Source: Occultella kanbiaonis
GTDB lineage: Bacteria > Actinomycetota > Actinomycetes > Actinomycetales > Beutenbergiaceae
Assembly (NCBI RefSeq): GCF_009708215.1
Contig: NZ_CP046175.1
Coordinates: 4,588,001 to 4,652,000 of the forward strand
DNA: 64,000 bases
Direction of reading: 5' to 3'
Positions 8,714 to 17,635 of this stretch are shown piece after piece (within the stretch, counting starts at the first letter, position 1; every line of letters starts with the position of its first letter). The translations under genes and the position numbers were made by a program. The notes under the pieces are model-generated. The model was not told where the DNA came from and made no database searches. It worked only from the letters and a program-made list of their open reading frames with translations.

Positions 8714-8938
8714 GCCCCACAGGATACGGCGCGCACCTGATGGATCGGAATGGGGGTCTGGTCACATCCCCTCGATGCGCGCACCACCCGGGCAGCCCCT
8801 CCTGCCGTCACGCAGTACATCCCGCCCGAGACAGACCGGTGGAACCGTCTGAGTCAGGCACCGGGCACTGCGTCAGCGCCGCAGGACGTGGCCGGGTGCG
8901 CCGCGGTCGGCGAGCGGGGGCCGGGCACCCCGGCCGGG

Positions 8939-11134
8939 TCAGAAGCGAGGGATCGGCGGCTGCTCGAACGGCGCCCAGTCGGTGGCGGCGCTGCCGACGA
9001 GCAGGAGTACCGCGGCCGTCGCCAGCAGGGCGAGTGCGATGGCGACCCATGCCCAGGCCCCGCGCACCCCTGGCGCGAACACCGCGAGCACCGACCGGGC
9101 CCCCTCCCGCGCATGCCCGCTCGACGGGGTCCACCACAGCAGCAGCGTCACCACGGCCACGACGGCGGGCACCACGATCGTCAGCGGCACCGACGGCGAC
9201 GCCAACCCCCACACGATGACTCCGCCGAGCCCGGCGACGATCAGACCGGGCAGCGTCAGCAGCGCGGAGAGCACGAAGTGCCACGGGGAGGCGAGGCCGG
9301 CCGTGACCAGGTCCCACTTGCCCGGGCCGCGCCGGATCCGTCGCCCGCGCAGGCTCCGCGCCGCGGAGCCCACGGTGCCGACGAGCAGGAAGACGGCGAG
9401 GAACACCAGCAGCGTCCAGGACGGCCAGAGCGCGCCGAGCCCGACGGCGGCCAACCACCAGGCGCCGGTCACGCCCGGCCGCGGTTTCGCGGGGATGGCC
9501 CAGGCGGGCCACTGGCCGGGGACCTCACCCTGGCCGGGCTGCCCGAACTGACCGGGCACCTCGGGCGGCTCCCCGGAGGTGGTCGGGTGCCAGGAGGGGT
9601 CCGACGGCGTGGGCCGGCCGGGCGGGCCCGCTACCTGGCTCGGTGGTGGCGCGACGTGCTGCTGCGCCACCTGCCGCGGAAAGGGCTGCTGCTGCACCGG
9701 TTGTTGCGGCACGGGCGGCGCGGTCGGCGCTACCTCGTGCAGCGGGGTCACCTGCGTCGGCGGGTACTGCTGACGCAGGGCGAGCGGCATCACGGCGGTC
9801 GCCGGGCGGTCGCCCGGCTGCGGATCGCGCGGCCCCGGGGGTCCGTCGGCGCCGGCCTCGGCACCGGAGCCGGCCGACGGCGCGTACGACGGCGGGTGCC
9901 CGCCCGGCGGCCGGTACGTCGGCGGCTCCTCGCCCAGCGCGCTCGTGCGGGCCGCGGACGGCGAGTACGACGGCGGCACGTCGCCGGCAGCGGTCGCGCC
10001 GCCCGCCGGAGAGTACGACGGCGGCAGGTCACCGGAGCCGGCCGACGGCGCGTAGGACGGCGGCACGTCGCCCGGCGCACCGGCGCGGGCCGCGCCGCCC
10101 AGAGCACCCGCGGCACCGAGTGCGCCCGCCGCACCAACGGCGCCGGCTGCACGCGACCGACCGGCGGAGCCCTCGCCGTCGTAGGCGGCACCGTTGTAAC
10201 CGGCACCGTCGTAACCGGCACCGTCGTAACCGGCACTGTCGTAACCGGCATGGCCCGCGGAACCTGCGCCGTCGGGCCCGTGCTCACCCTCGTCCCAGTC
10301 GCCGGGCGCGAGCAGCGACGTGACCTCCCGGCCCTCGGCGTGATCGGTGAGTGCGCGCAGCACGGTCTCGGCGCCCATCCGACGGTCGGGGTCCGGGTGC
10401 AGTGCGCGGCGGAGCACCTGCGCCACCCGCGGGTGCAGGTCCGCGACGTCCGCGCGGCCGGCCTCGACCCGCATCAGCACCCCGGGGCCGCGCCCGAACG
10501 GTGGCCGCCCGGTGGCCGAGTAGACGAGCACGGCGGACCAGCCCCACCAGTCCCCCGCTGGCCCCGGGTCGGCGCCGCGCATCACCTCGGGGTCGACGTA
10601 TCCGGGGGTGCCGGTGACCATGCCGGTCTGGGTCAGCCGGGTGTCGTCGGCGAGCTGGGAGATGCCGAAGTCGATCACGACGGGGCCGTCGTCGGTCAGC
10701 ATCACGTTGGCCGGCTTGAGGTCCCGGTGCACCACGCCGGCGGCGTGGATCTCCTCCAGCGCCAGCGCCAACCCGTTCGCGAGGCCCGCCAGCTCCTCGG
10801 CGTCCATCGGCCCGTGCTCGACGATCGAGTCCTCCAGCGACTGCCCGTCGATCAGCTCGGTGACGATGAACGCCTCGTCGGAGTCCGCCTCCGCGTCCAG
10901 CACCCGGGCGACGTGCTCACCACGGACCCGGTGCAGGGTGGCCACCTCCCGGCGCAGCCGCTCCCGGGCCGCCTCGTCCGCGCTGAACACCGGGTGTAAC
11001 AGCTTCACCGCGACCAGCCGGTCCTCCGCGTCGAGGGCCTTGTACACGGTGCCCATGCCGCCCGCGCCCAGCCTCGCGAGCAGCCGGTATCCACCCACCT
11101 CACGCAGTGGGGAGGAGACCGGGCGCTCGTCCAT
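8939..11134 (-). CDS. PknB-like serine/threonine protein kinase with repeat-rich linker and membrane segments
   Basis: A 731-residue protein. The N-terminal Hanks-type kinase domain (about 15-265) is intact: glycine loop LGAGGMGTVYKA, Lys44 in VAVKLL, HRDLKPAN with Asp138 and Asn143, and DFG at Asp155. A roughly 270-residue low-complexity linker follows, with AGYDG-type pentapeptide repeats and several PPSY(A/S)PS motifs. The last 200 residues contain several hydrophobic segments. Unlike mycobacterial PknB there are no PASTA domains; the output region is a multi-pass membrane part. It should phosphorylate cytosolic proteins, with targets unknown. The PPSY motifs are possible docking or phosphorylation sites. 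It is divergent from otsA. Confidence 0.88.
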   Translation of the reverse strand: MDERPVSSPLREVGGYRLLARLGAGGMGTVYKALDAEDRLVAVKLLHPVFSADEAARERLRREVATLHRVRGEHVARVLDAEADSDEAFIVTELIDGQSLEDSIVEHGPMDAEELAGLANGLALALEEIHAAGVVHRDLKPANVMLTDDGPVVIDFGISQLADDTRLTQTGMVTGTPGYVDPEVMRGADPGPAGDWWGWSAVLVYSATGRPPFGRGPGVLMRVEAGRADVADLHPRVAQVLRRALHPDPDRRMGAETVLRALTDHAEGREVTSLLAPGDWDEGEHGPDGAGSAGHAGYDSAGYDGAGYDGAGYNGAAYDGEGSAGRSRAAGAVGAAGALGAAGALGGAARAGAPGDVPPSYAPSAGSGDLPPSYSPAGGATAAGDVPPSYSPSAARTSALGEEPPTYRPPGGHPPSYAPSAGSGAEAGADGPPGPRDPQPGDRPATAVMPLALRQQYPPTQVTPLHEVAPTAPPVPQQPVQQQPFPRQVAQQHVAPPPSQVAGPPGRPTPSDPSWHPTTSGEPPEVPGQFGQPGQGEVPGQWPAWAIPAKPRPGVTGAWWLAAVGLGALWPSWTLLVFLAVFLLVGTVGSAARSLRGRRIRRGPGKWDLVTAGLASPWHFVLSALLTLPGLIVAGLGGVIVWGLASPSVPLTIVVPAVVAVVTLLLWWTPSSGHAREGARSVLAVFAPGVRGAWAWVAIALALLATAAVLLLVGSAATDWAPFEQPPIPRF
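10177..10251. repeat. Five 15-bp tandem repeats inside the kinase gene
   Basis: Five tandem 15-bp units (consensus CGTCGTAACCGGCAC on the plus strand), in frame and encoding a run of AGYDG-like pentapeptides. The three central units are almost identical, so the array is likely prone to length change by slippage. Confidence 0.85.
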
Positions 11135-11263
11135 ATCGGCAACCTACGCCACCATCCGGGGCGGCCGGGGGCGGCCCGCCGCTCGGCCGGCGCACCGGCG
11201 GTCCCCGGCAGGTCCGGCGCTGCCCCGATACCCTGGGGCCACACCACTGAAGAGTTGAGGGAT

Positions 11264-12691
11264 ATGTCCGGCACTCACGATTTCGTCGTTGTCGCCAACC
11301 GCCTGCCTGTGGACATCCAGACCGATGTCGACGGCGAACGCACGTGGAGCCGCTCCCCCGGAGGACTCGTCACGGCACTGGCACCGATCATGAGGGCCAA
11401 GGGTGGGGCCTGGGTCGGTTGGTCCGGCGCCGCGGACACCACGATCGAGCCGTTCGAGGCGGACGACATGTGGCTCGCACCTGTGCCACTGACCGCCGAG
11501 GAGATCGCCACCTACTACGAGGGCTTCTCGAACGCGACCCTGTGGCCGCTCTACCACGACGTGATCGTCGACCCGGAGTACCACCGGGTCTGGTGGAACG
11601 CCTACCTCGAGGTGAACCGCCGGTTCGCGGAGGCGGCCGCGGTGAACGCGGCGGAGCACGCCACCGTCTGGGTCCACGACTACCAGCTGCAGCTCGTGCC
11701 GCAGATGCTGCGGCGGCTCCGTCCGGACGTGCGGATCGGGTTCTTCAACCACATCCCGTTCCCGCCGGTGGAGCTGTTCGGCCAGCTGCCCTGGCGCAGG
11801 CAGGTCGTCGAAGGGCTGCTCGGGGCGGACCTGGTCGGCTTCCAGCGCACCGGGGACGCGGCCAACTTCCTGCGCGCCGTGCGCCGGTTCACCTCCTACG
11901 GCACCCGCGGCCAGGTCATCACCATCGGCAAGCACTGGACCCGCCCGGAGCGGCACGTGCGGGCGGCGACGTTCCCGATCTCCATCGACTCGGCGCAGCT
12001 GGACGAGCTCGCCCGGACCGAGGCCGTGGAGAAACGGGCTGCCGCGATCCGCTCCGAGCTGGGCGATCCGGACGTGCTGCTGCTCGGCGTCGACCGGCTC
12101 GACTACACGAAGGGCATCCGGCACCGGATCAAGGCGTTCGGCGAGCTGGTGGCCGAGAAGAAACTCACCGTGCCCGCGGCGGCGCTGGTGCAGGTGGCCA
12201 GCCCGAGCCGGGAGCAGGTGGAGGAGTACCAGACGCTCCGCCACGAGGTCGAGGTGATGGTCGGCAACCTCAACGGCGAGCACGGCTCGCTCGGCCGCGC
12301 GGCCATCTACTACATGCACCACTCCTACCCGCAGGAGGAGATGGCGGCCCTGTACCGGGCGGCGGACGTGATGCTCGTGACCGCGCTGCGGGACGGCATG
12401 AACCTGGTCGCCAAGGAGTACGTCGCCGCCCGCAGCGACCTCGGCGGGGTCCTCGTGCTCAGCGAGTTCGCCGGTGCCGCGGACGAGATGAGCCAGGCCC
12501 TGCTGGTCAACCCGCATGACATCGAGGGCATGAAGTCCGTGATGATGAGGGCCTCGACCATGGACCCCCGGGAGGGGCGCCGCCGGATGCGCGCGTTGCG
12601 CAAACGGGTCCTCGAGCACGACGTGGCGCACTGGGCGAACTCGTTCCTGTCCGTGCTGGAGGCGGTGCCGCAGCGGACCTCACACGTCTGA
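11264..12691 (+). CDS. otsA: Alpha,alpha-trehalose-phosphate synthase (UDP-forming)
   Basis: A 475-residue GT20 glycosyltransferase. It joins glucose from a UDP/ADP-type donor to glucose 6-phosphate to form trehalose 6-phosphate. Typical segments include VVANRLPVDIQ, SPGGLVTALAP, VWVHDYQLQLVPQMLR, FFNHIPFPPVELF, VDRLDYTKGIRHRIKAF, and ALRDGMNLVAKEYV near the C-terminus, followed by VLSEFAGAADEM. The length is normal for OtsA. ATG is chosen over a TTG nine bases upstream because the protein then begins with the standard short lead into the first strand. otsB starts 32 bp later, so the two form an operon. Trehalose serves as an osmolyte and stress protectant. Confidence 0.95.
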   Translation: MSGTHDFVVVANRLPVDIQTDVDGERTWSRSPGGLVTALAPIMRAKGGAWVGWSGAADTTIEPFEADDMWLAPVPLTAEEIATYYEGFSNATLWPLYHDVIVDPEYHRVWWNAYLEVNRRFAEAAAVNAAEHATVWVHDYQLQLVPQMLRRLRPDVRIGFFNHIPFPPVELFGQLPWRRQVVEGLLGADLVGFQRTGDAANFLRAVRRFTSYGTRGQVITIGKHWTRPERHVRAATFPISIDSAQLDELARTEAVEKRAAAIRSELGDPDVLLLGVDRLDYTKGIRHRIKAFGELVAEKKLTVPAAALVQVASPSREQVEEYQTLRHEVEVMVGNLNGEHGSLGRAAIYYMHHSYPQEEMAALYRAADVMLVTALRDGMNLVAKEYVAARSDLGGVLVLSEFAGAADEMSQALLVNPHDIEGMKSVMMRASTMDPREGRRRMRALRKRVLEHDVAHWANSFLSVLEAVPQRTSHV

Positions 12692-12723
12692 GCCCGCACC
12701 CGCACGAGCCCGAGGAGTACCGC

Positions 12724-13572
12724 ATGGAAGAGACCCTGACGGCGGCGCTCGACGACTTCGCCGCATCGTCGCCGATCCTGATCGCCCTCGACTTCGACGG
12801 CTGCCTCGCCCCGTTCGAGCAGGATCCGGCGAACTCCCGCCCGCTGCCGGAGTCCTCCGCCGCCCTGGCGCGGCTCGGCGCCGACCCCGGCGTGCAGCTC
12901 GCGCTCGTCTCCGGCCGACCGGCCGCGGACCTGCTCACCCTCGCAGGGCCGTCCGCCGGCACCTGGCTGGTCGGCAGCCACGGCGGGCAGACCGGCGAGG
13001 TCCGCGCCGACGGCACCCTGCACCTCGACCCATTCGAGTTGACGACGGCGCAGGCCGAGCTGCGCGCAGCCGTCGCCGACGCGGTGGCCGAGCTGGCCGC
13101 GGCGTACCCGGGCGCGTGGGTCGAGGACAAGCCGGCCGCGGCGGCCCTGCACACCCGCGGGCTCGCTCCCGCGGCCGCGGACGAGGCGCTCGCCGCGGCG
13201 ATGGCGGGACCGGGCGCGTGGCCGGGGGTGCACCCGATCCGGGGCAACCAGGTCGCTGAGCTGGCCGTCCTCGAGGTGACCAAGGGGCAGGCCCTCGAGC
13301 GCCTGCGGGCGCGGCTGCTCGGCGGCCCAGCGGCACCACCGCGGGAGGCGAGTGCACCCGGGGAGGCGACCTTCGCCGTCGGGCCCCGGGTGCTGTACGC
13401 CGGCGACGACGTGACCGATGAGACGGCGCTGGCCACCCTGCGGGACGGCGACGTCGGCGTGAAGGTGGGCGGGGCCCCGACGGTCGCGGACCACCGCGTC
13501 CCGGACGAGCGGGGGGTCGCGCGGATGCTGACCCATCTCGCGGACCGGAGAGCGACGCAGACCACACCGTGA
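12724..13572 (+). CDS. otsB: Trehalose-phosphatase
   Basis: A 282-residue HAD-superfamily phosphatase that removes phosphate from trehalose 6-phosphate. The catalytic DxD motif is Asp23/Asp25 in LIALDFDGCLAPF. LVSGRP forms motif II, and the acidic metal motif near the C-terminus is YAGDDVTDETAL. A cap domain lies between them. GAGGAG precedes the ATG at normal spacing. It is co-transcribed with otsA and completes the pathway. Confidence 0.94.
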   Translation: MEETLTAALDDFAASSPILIALDFDGCLAPFEQDPANSRPLPESSAALARLGADPGVQLALVSGRPAADLLTLAGPSAGTWLVGSHGGQTGEVRADGTLHLDPFELTTAQAELRAAVADAVAELAAAYPGAWVEDKPAAAALHTRGLAPAAADEALAAAMAGPGAWPGVHPIRGNQVAELAVLEVTKGQALERLRARLLGGPAAPPREASAPGEATFAVGPRVLYAGDDVTDETALATLRDGDVGVKVGGAPTVADHRVPDERGVARMLTHLADRRATQTTP

Positions 13573-13689
13573 CGTGTGGCACAATCGTGCGTGGCCCGCA
13601 ACGATTGCGAGCCGTGTCAGCGGAGACACTCTGACACCTTTCACAACGGATCGTCCGGCACGTACCTGCCGGTGAAGGGAAAGACCAAC
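13573..13689 (+). promoter_or_regulatory. Leader of the sugar ABC ATPase gene with two inverted repeats
   Basis: This 117-bp gap between otsB and the ATPase gene holds two perfect inverted repeats: CAATCGT/ACGATTG (13582-13588 and 13601-13607) and GTGTCAG/CTGACAC (13614-13620 and 13631-13637). A ribosome-binding site (GAAGGGAAAG) precedes the ATG. The repeats could be operators or RNA hairpins in a leader; no known riboswitch class is recognised. Confidence 0.5.
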
Positions 13690-14814
13690 ATGGCATCGGT
13701 CACTTTCGACCAGGCAACCCGGGTGTACCCGGGTCAGGAGCGTCCCGCGGTTGACTCGCTCAACCTCGAGGTCGGCGACGGCGAGTTCATGGTTTTCGTC
13801 GGCCCGTCCGGCTGCGGTAAGTCCACCTCCCTGCGCATGCTCGCAGGCCTTGAGGACGTGAACTCCGGCCGCATCCTCATCGGCGACCGCGACGTCACCG
13901 ACGTCCAGCCCAAGGACCGCGACATCGCGATGGTGTTCCAGAACTACGCGCTGTACCCGCACATGTCCGTGGCGGACAACATGGGCTTCGCCCTGAAGAT
14001 CGCCGGCACCCCGAAGGCGCAGATCCGCGAGCGCGTCGAAGAGGCAGCCAAGATCCTCGACCTGACCGAGTACCTCGACCGCAAGCCGAAGGCGCTCTCC
14101 GGTGGTCAGCGTCAGCGCGTCGCCATGGGCCGCGCCATCGTGCGTCAGCCCCAGGTGTTCCTCATGGACGAGCCGCTGTCCAACCTGGACGCCAAGCTCC
14201 GCGTCCAGACGCGTACGCAGATCGCGTCGCTGCAGCGTCGTCTCGGCGTCACCACGGTGTACGTGACCCACGACCAGACCGAGGCACTGACCATGGGTGA
14301 CCGCATCGCGGTCCTCAAGGACGGTCTGCTCCAGCAGGTCGGCACCCCGCGGGAGATGTACGACACCCCGCAGAACGTGTTCGTCGCCGGCTTCATCGGC
14401 TCTCCCGCGATGAACCTTGGCACCTTCTCCGTCGCGGACGGCAAGGCGAACCTGGGCGACACGCACATCCCGCTGACCCGCACCACGATCGACGCGCTCA
14501 CCGAGGCGGACAAGGGCGAGATCACCCTCGGCTTCCGTCCGGAGTCCCTTGACGTCGCGACCGAAGGCTCCGAGGGCGCGTTCGGTATCAACGTGAACCT
14601 CGTCGAGGAGCTCGGCTCGGACGCGTTCGTCTACGGCCAGCTCTCCTCGCGTGAGATCGCCGAGAACGTGACCTCCGGTGCCGGTGAGGCGCAGTTGATC
14701 GCGCGCGTCGACCCCCGCCGCCCCCCGCTGAAGGGCGACAAGATCTGGGTCAAGGTTCGTGAGGGTGAGGCACACGTCTTCTCCTCCGCCACCGGTGAGC
14801 GTCTGCCGGTCTGA
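13690..14814 (+). CDS. Carbohydrate ABC transporter ATP-binding protein (MsmK/UgpC/MalK type)
   Basis: A 374-residue ATPase. Walker A is GPSGCGKST (residues 38-46), the Q-loop is VFQNYALYPHM, the signature is LSGGQRQR, Walker B is VFLMDEP and the H-loop is VYVTHDQTEA. The C-terminal OB-fold regulatory domain (about 240-374) is typical of MalK-like subunits. No permease or binding-protein gene is adjacent, so it is an orphan ATPase of the kind that energises several sugar importers in Gram-positive bacteria. Two importers in this window lack an ATPase. Codon choice (many CGT and GTC, few rare codons) differs from the neighbours and suggests high expression. Confidence 0.93.
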   Translation: MASVTFDQATRVYPGQERPAVDSLNLEVGDGEFMVFVGPSGCGKSTSLRMLAGLEDVNSGRILIGDRDVTDVQPKDRDIAMVFQNYALYPHMSVADNMGFALKIAGTPKAQIRERVEEAAKILDLTEYLDRKPKALSGGQRQRVAMGRAIVRQPQVFLMDEPLSNLDAKLRVQTRTQIASLQRRLGVTTVYVTHDQTEALTMGDRIAVLKDGLLQQVGTPREMYDTPQNVFVAGFIGSPAMNLGTFSVADGKANLGDTHIPLTRTTIDALTEADKGEITLGFRPESLDVATEGSEGAFGINVNLVEELGSDAFVYGQLSSREIAENVTSGAGEAQLIARVDPRRPPLKGDKIWVKVREGEAHVFSSATGERLPV

Positions 14815-14826
14815 TCCACAGCAGTA

Positions 14827-14866
14827 CGCGAGGGGGCGGGTTCCTGACGGGGCCCGCCCCCTCGCG
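14827..14866 (+). terminator. Strong hairpin after the ABC ATPase gene
   Basis: Perfect 14-bp inverted repeat CGCGAGGGGGCGGG/CCCGCCCCCTCGCG with a 12-base loop, 13 bp after the stop codon. It is very GC-rich and followed by no T-run, the usual form of actinobacterial terminators. Confidence 0.75.
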
Positions 14867-14903
14867 TGTGCGCCGGTGCGCTCGCCCCCGCACCGGCGCA
14901 CAC
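14866..14903. terminator. Second perfect hairpin abutting the first
   Basis: Perfect 15-bp inverted repeat GTGTGCGCCGGTGCG/CGCACCGGCGCACAC with an 8-base loop, sharing its first base with the preceding hairpin. It ends about 30 bp before the next ATG, so it could be a tandem terminator or a structure in the leader of the DUF4032 gene. Confidence 0.6.
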
Positions 14904-14933
14904 GATGTCGGCCGAACCTGAGAGACTTCTTCC

Positions 14934-16181
14934 ATGCCTCAGTCCCTGCAGATCACCGCCGCGGCCCCGGACCCGGCGCTGCTGGACCTGCCCTGGCACA
15001 TACCGCTCGAGGAGTGGCCCGAGTCGCACCTGGCCGCGCTGCCCCGCGGGATCTCCCGGCACGTGGTCCGCTTCGTGAAACTGTCCGGACGGGTCATCGC
15101 GGTCAAGGAGATCGGCGAGTCGGTCGCGTACCGCGAGTACGCGCTGCTGCGCGACCTGAACCGCCTGGACGTGCCGTCCGTGGAACCGGTCGGGGTCATC
15201 ACGGGCCGCACCTCCTCCGACGGTGAGCAACTGAACTCGGTCCTGATCACCAAGCACCTGAAGTTCTCGCTGCCGTACCGGGCCCTGTTCAGCCGGTACC
15301 TGGCCCCGGACATGGCCACGCGCCTCATCGACGCCCTCGCCGTGCTGCTCGTGCGGCTGCACCTGACCGGTTTCTACTGGGGCGACGTGTCCCTGTCCAA
15401 CACCCTGTTCCGGCGGGACGCGGGCGAGTTCGCCGCCTACCTCGTGGACGCCGAGACCGGCGATCTGCATGACACCCTGACCAAGGGCCAGCGGGAGTAC
15501 GACCTGGAGATCGCCCGGGTGAACATCATCGGCGAACTCATGGACCTGGCCGCCGGGGACCTCCTCGTGGACGACGTGGACACCGTCGCGGTCGGCGAGA
15601 TGATCGTGCAGCGCTACGAGGAGCTCTGGAACGAGCTGACCGGTGCCGAGGAGTTCGGAGCGACCGAACGGTGGCGGGTCGCGGACCGGATCCAGCGTCT
15701 GAACGAGCTCGGCTACGACGTCGGCGAACTGCAGATGACCACGGACGTGGACGGCACCACCGTGCAGATCCAGCCGAAGGTGGTCGACGCCGGCCACCAC
15801 CACCGCCGGCTGATGCGCCTGACCGGCCTGGACGCCGGGGAGAACCAGGCACGTCGCCTGCTCAACGACATGGACACCTACCAGGCGGCGACCGACCAGC
15901 AGGGCGAGGACGAGGAGTTCGTGGCACACGAATGGCTCTCCGAGGTGTTCGAGCCGACCGTCCGCGCCGTCCCGCGGGATCTGCGCGGCAAGCTTGAGCC
16001 GGCGGAGGTCTACCACGAGGTGCTCGAGCACCGCTGGTTCATGGCGCAGAACGCCGGCCATGACATCCCGCTCGCGGAGGCTCTGACGTCCTACGTGGAG
16101 AACGTGCTGCGGCACCGCCCCGACGAGGAGGCCATCCTCGGCCTCGACACCGCGACCCTCGCCGCGATCGAACCGGACTGA
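14934..16181 (+). CDS. DUF4032 / lipopolysaccharide-kinase-like domain protein
   Basis: A 415-residue cytosolic protein matching the actinobacterial DUF4032 layout. The N-terminal half resembles a protein-kinase-like fold of the Kdo/WaaP type: VIAVKEI with a Lys, EYALLRDLN, LLVRLHLTGFYWGDVSLSNTLF as a catalytic-loop equivalent and YLVDAETGDL in place of DFG. The C-terminal half is the DUF4032 region (HRRLMRLTGLDAGENQARRLL). The residues WGDVSLSN keep an Asp and Asn where kinases have HRDxxxxN, so phosphotransfer is possible but unproven. It starts at an ATG shortly after tandem hairpins and is likely a single-gene unit. Confidence 0.85.
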   Translation: MPQSLQITAAAPDPALLDLPWHIPLEEWPESHLAALPRGISRHVVRFVKLSGRVIAVKEIGESVAYREYALLRDLNRLDVPSVEPVGVITGRTSSDGEQLNSVLITKHLKFSLPYRALFSRYLAPDMATRLIDALAVLLVRLHLTGFYWGDVSLSNTLFRRDAGEFAAYLVDAETGDLHDTLTKGQREYDLEIARVNIIGELMDLAAGDLLVDDVDTVAVGEMIVQRYEELWNELTGAEEFGATERWRVADRIQRLNELGYDVGELQMTTDVDGTTVQIQPKVVDAGHHHRRLMRLTGLDAGENQARRLLNDMDTYQAATDQQGEDEEFVAHEWLSEVFEPTVRAVPRDLRGKLEPAEVYHEVLEHRWFMAQNAGHDIPLAEALTSYVENVLRHRPDEEAILGLDTATLAAIEPD

Positions 16182-16228
16182 CCCCTATCCGGCGCACGCT
16201 CCGCCGTCGGGCGTGCTGGCGGCGCCGG

Positions 16229-17596
16229 TCACGGGCGCGCCGGGTCAGGCTCGGCGAGCGCCGCGGGAACGGAGGTCCCGGCCAGGAGGTCGGCGATGTC
16301 CACCCGGGCGCCCGTGCGGCGCGAGTCGTTCGCCGCGATGCCCACCAGCACCGACCGCAGTCCGTCCGCGAGCCCGGCGGGGCGGCCGAGCGGATCGACG
16401 GCGGGGCCGCGAAGGACATCGGTCAGGAGCCGACCGTCGCCACCGCCGTGCCCGCCCTCGCCGGCGGGGATCGGGACCTCCTGCGCGACCTCCCAGTGCC
16501 GCTGCACGAGCAGTCGCTGCCCACGGGCACGGACACCGTCCGCGCCGGCCACGTTGGCTGGGGAGTTCGCGTCGAGGATCGGATGGCCGTCGGCGTCCGG
16601 GACGACGGCCGAACGCTCCACGACCTCGAGCTCGGCGCGGCCCTCGGTGCCGTTCGCCGTCACCCGGTACCCCTCCCACGGCGAGTGGGCGTTCAGCGAG
16701 TAGGTGAGCACCGGGCCGCAGCCGTAGCCGACCATCACGGACATGTTGTCGTCGATGGAGATGCCTGCCGAGAACACGTCGACGTCGCGCAGGTACCCGT
16801 CGTGGTGCTCGGCCTCTTAGTACAGGCGCCGTAGCTCCGGGTCGGTGCGCAGGTCGAGGGCGAACGGGTCCCGGGTGGGTGGGTCCACCGTGCCGCGGGC
16901 CGGGCGGGCGGGAAGGCCCCGGGCGAGCGCGTTGTCACGACCGTAGAAGCGCAGGTCGCCCGCCGCGAACACCCAGGCAGGGGTGTCCGCGAGCCACCAG
17001 TTGACCAGATCGAAGTGGTGCGAGGCCTTGTGCACCAGCAGCCCGCCGGAGTTCGCGCGGTCGCGGTGCCAGCGGCGGAAGTAGTCCGCGCCGTGCGCCG
17101 TGTCGAGGGCCCATTCGAAGTGCACCGACGTGACGGTCCCGATCCGGCCGGAGTCGATGACGTCCTTCAGGGCGCCGTTGCGCGGCGCGTAGCGGTAGTT
17201 GAAGGTCAGCACGAGGGACCTGCCGGTGGCGGCGACGGCGGCGGTGATCCGCTCGCACCCGGGCAGGTCGGTCGTCAGCGGCTTCTCCACCACGACGTCC
17301 GCCCCGGCCGTCAGCGCGCGGGCGGCCAGGTCCGCGTGGGTGTGGTCCGGGCTCGTCAGGATGACGCGGTCGACCCGCTCGGTGGCGATCATCGTCTCGA
17401 GGTCCGCGGGCAGGTACCGGGCCGGCAGCGGCGCGCCTGGCTTGGCCGTCGCGACCAGTTCGTCGTAACGGTCCAGCCGACCGGGGTTCGGCTCGCACCA
17501 GGCCACGAGCTCCCCGGCGTCGGCGAAGGTGCCGAGCAGGGCGTCGATGTACATCCGAGCGCGCGAGCCGGTCCCGATGATCGCGTACCTCGTCAT
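16229..17596 (-). pseudogene. Gfo/Idh/MocA family oxidoreductase interrupted by one in-frame TAA
   Basis: The frame encodes about 455 residues of an NAD(P)-dependent oxidoreductase. The N-terminal Rossmann domain begins MTRYAIIGTGSRARMYIDAL and includes the VVEKPLTTD lysine motif. The GGLLVHKASHHFDLVNWWL segment carries the active-site Lys/His residues of the family. After RTDPELRRLY a TAA stop (16817-16819) occurs. The same frame continues without shift (EAEHHDGYLRDVDVFSAGI, then MVGYGCGPVLTYSLNAHSPW), which is normal family sequence, to a stop at 16229. A single A-to-T change in a Lys codon would explain it. It is the last gene of the LacI-controlled sugar importer operon. Either the gene is recently inactivated or the base is an error. 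Confidence 0.85.
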
Positions 17597-17635
17597 GGTG
17601 GGTGTTCTCCTCTCGTCGGTGCGCTGGGCCCTGGG

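Noticed and set aside
10177-10251. CRISPR or VNTR locus in the kinase gene
   Set aside because: The 15-bp units are contiguous and keep the reading frame, so they are coding repeats.
13573-13689. Riboswitch upstream of the sugar ATPase gene
   Set aside because: The inverted repeats do not match any riboswitch class I know; kept only as a possible regulatory leader.
16817-16819. Recoded stop codon (selenocysteine) in the oxidoreductase
   Set aside because: The codon is TAA, not TGA, and no hairpin resembling a SECIS element follows it.
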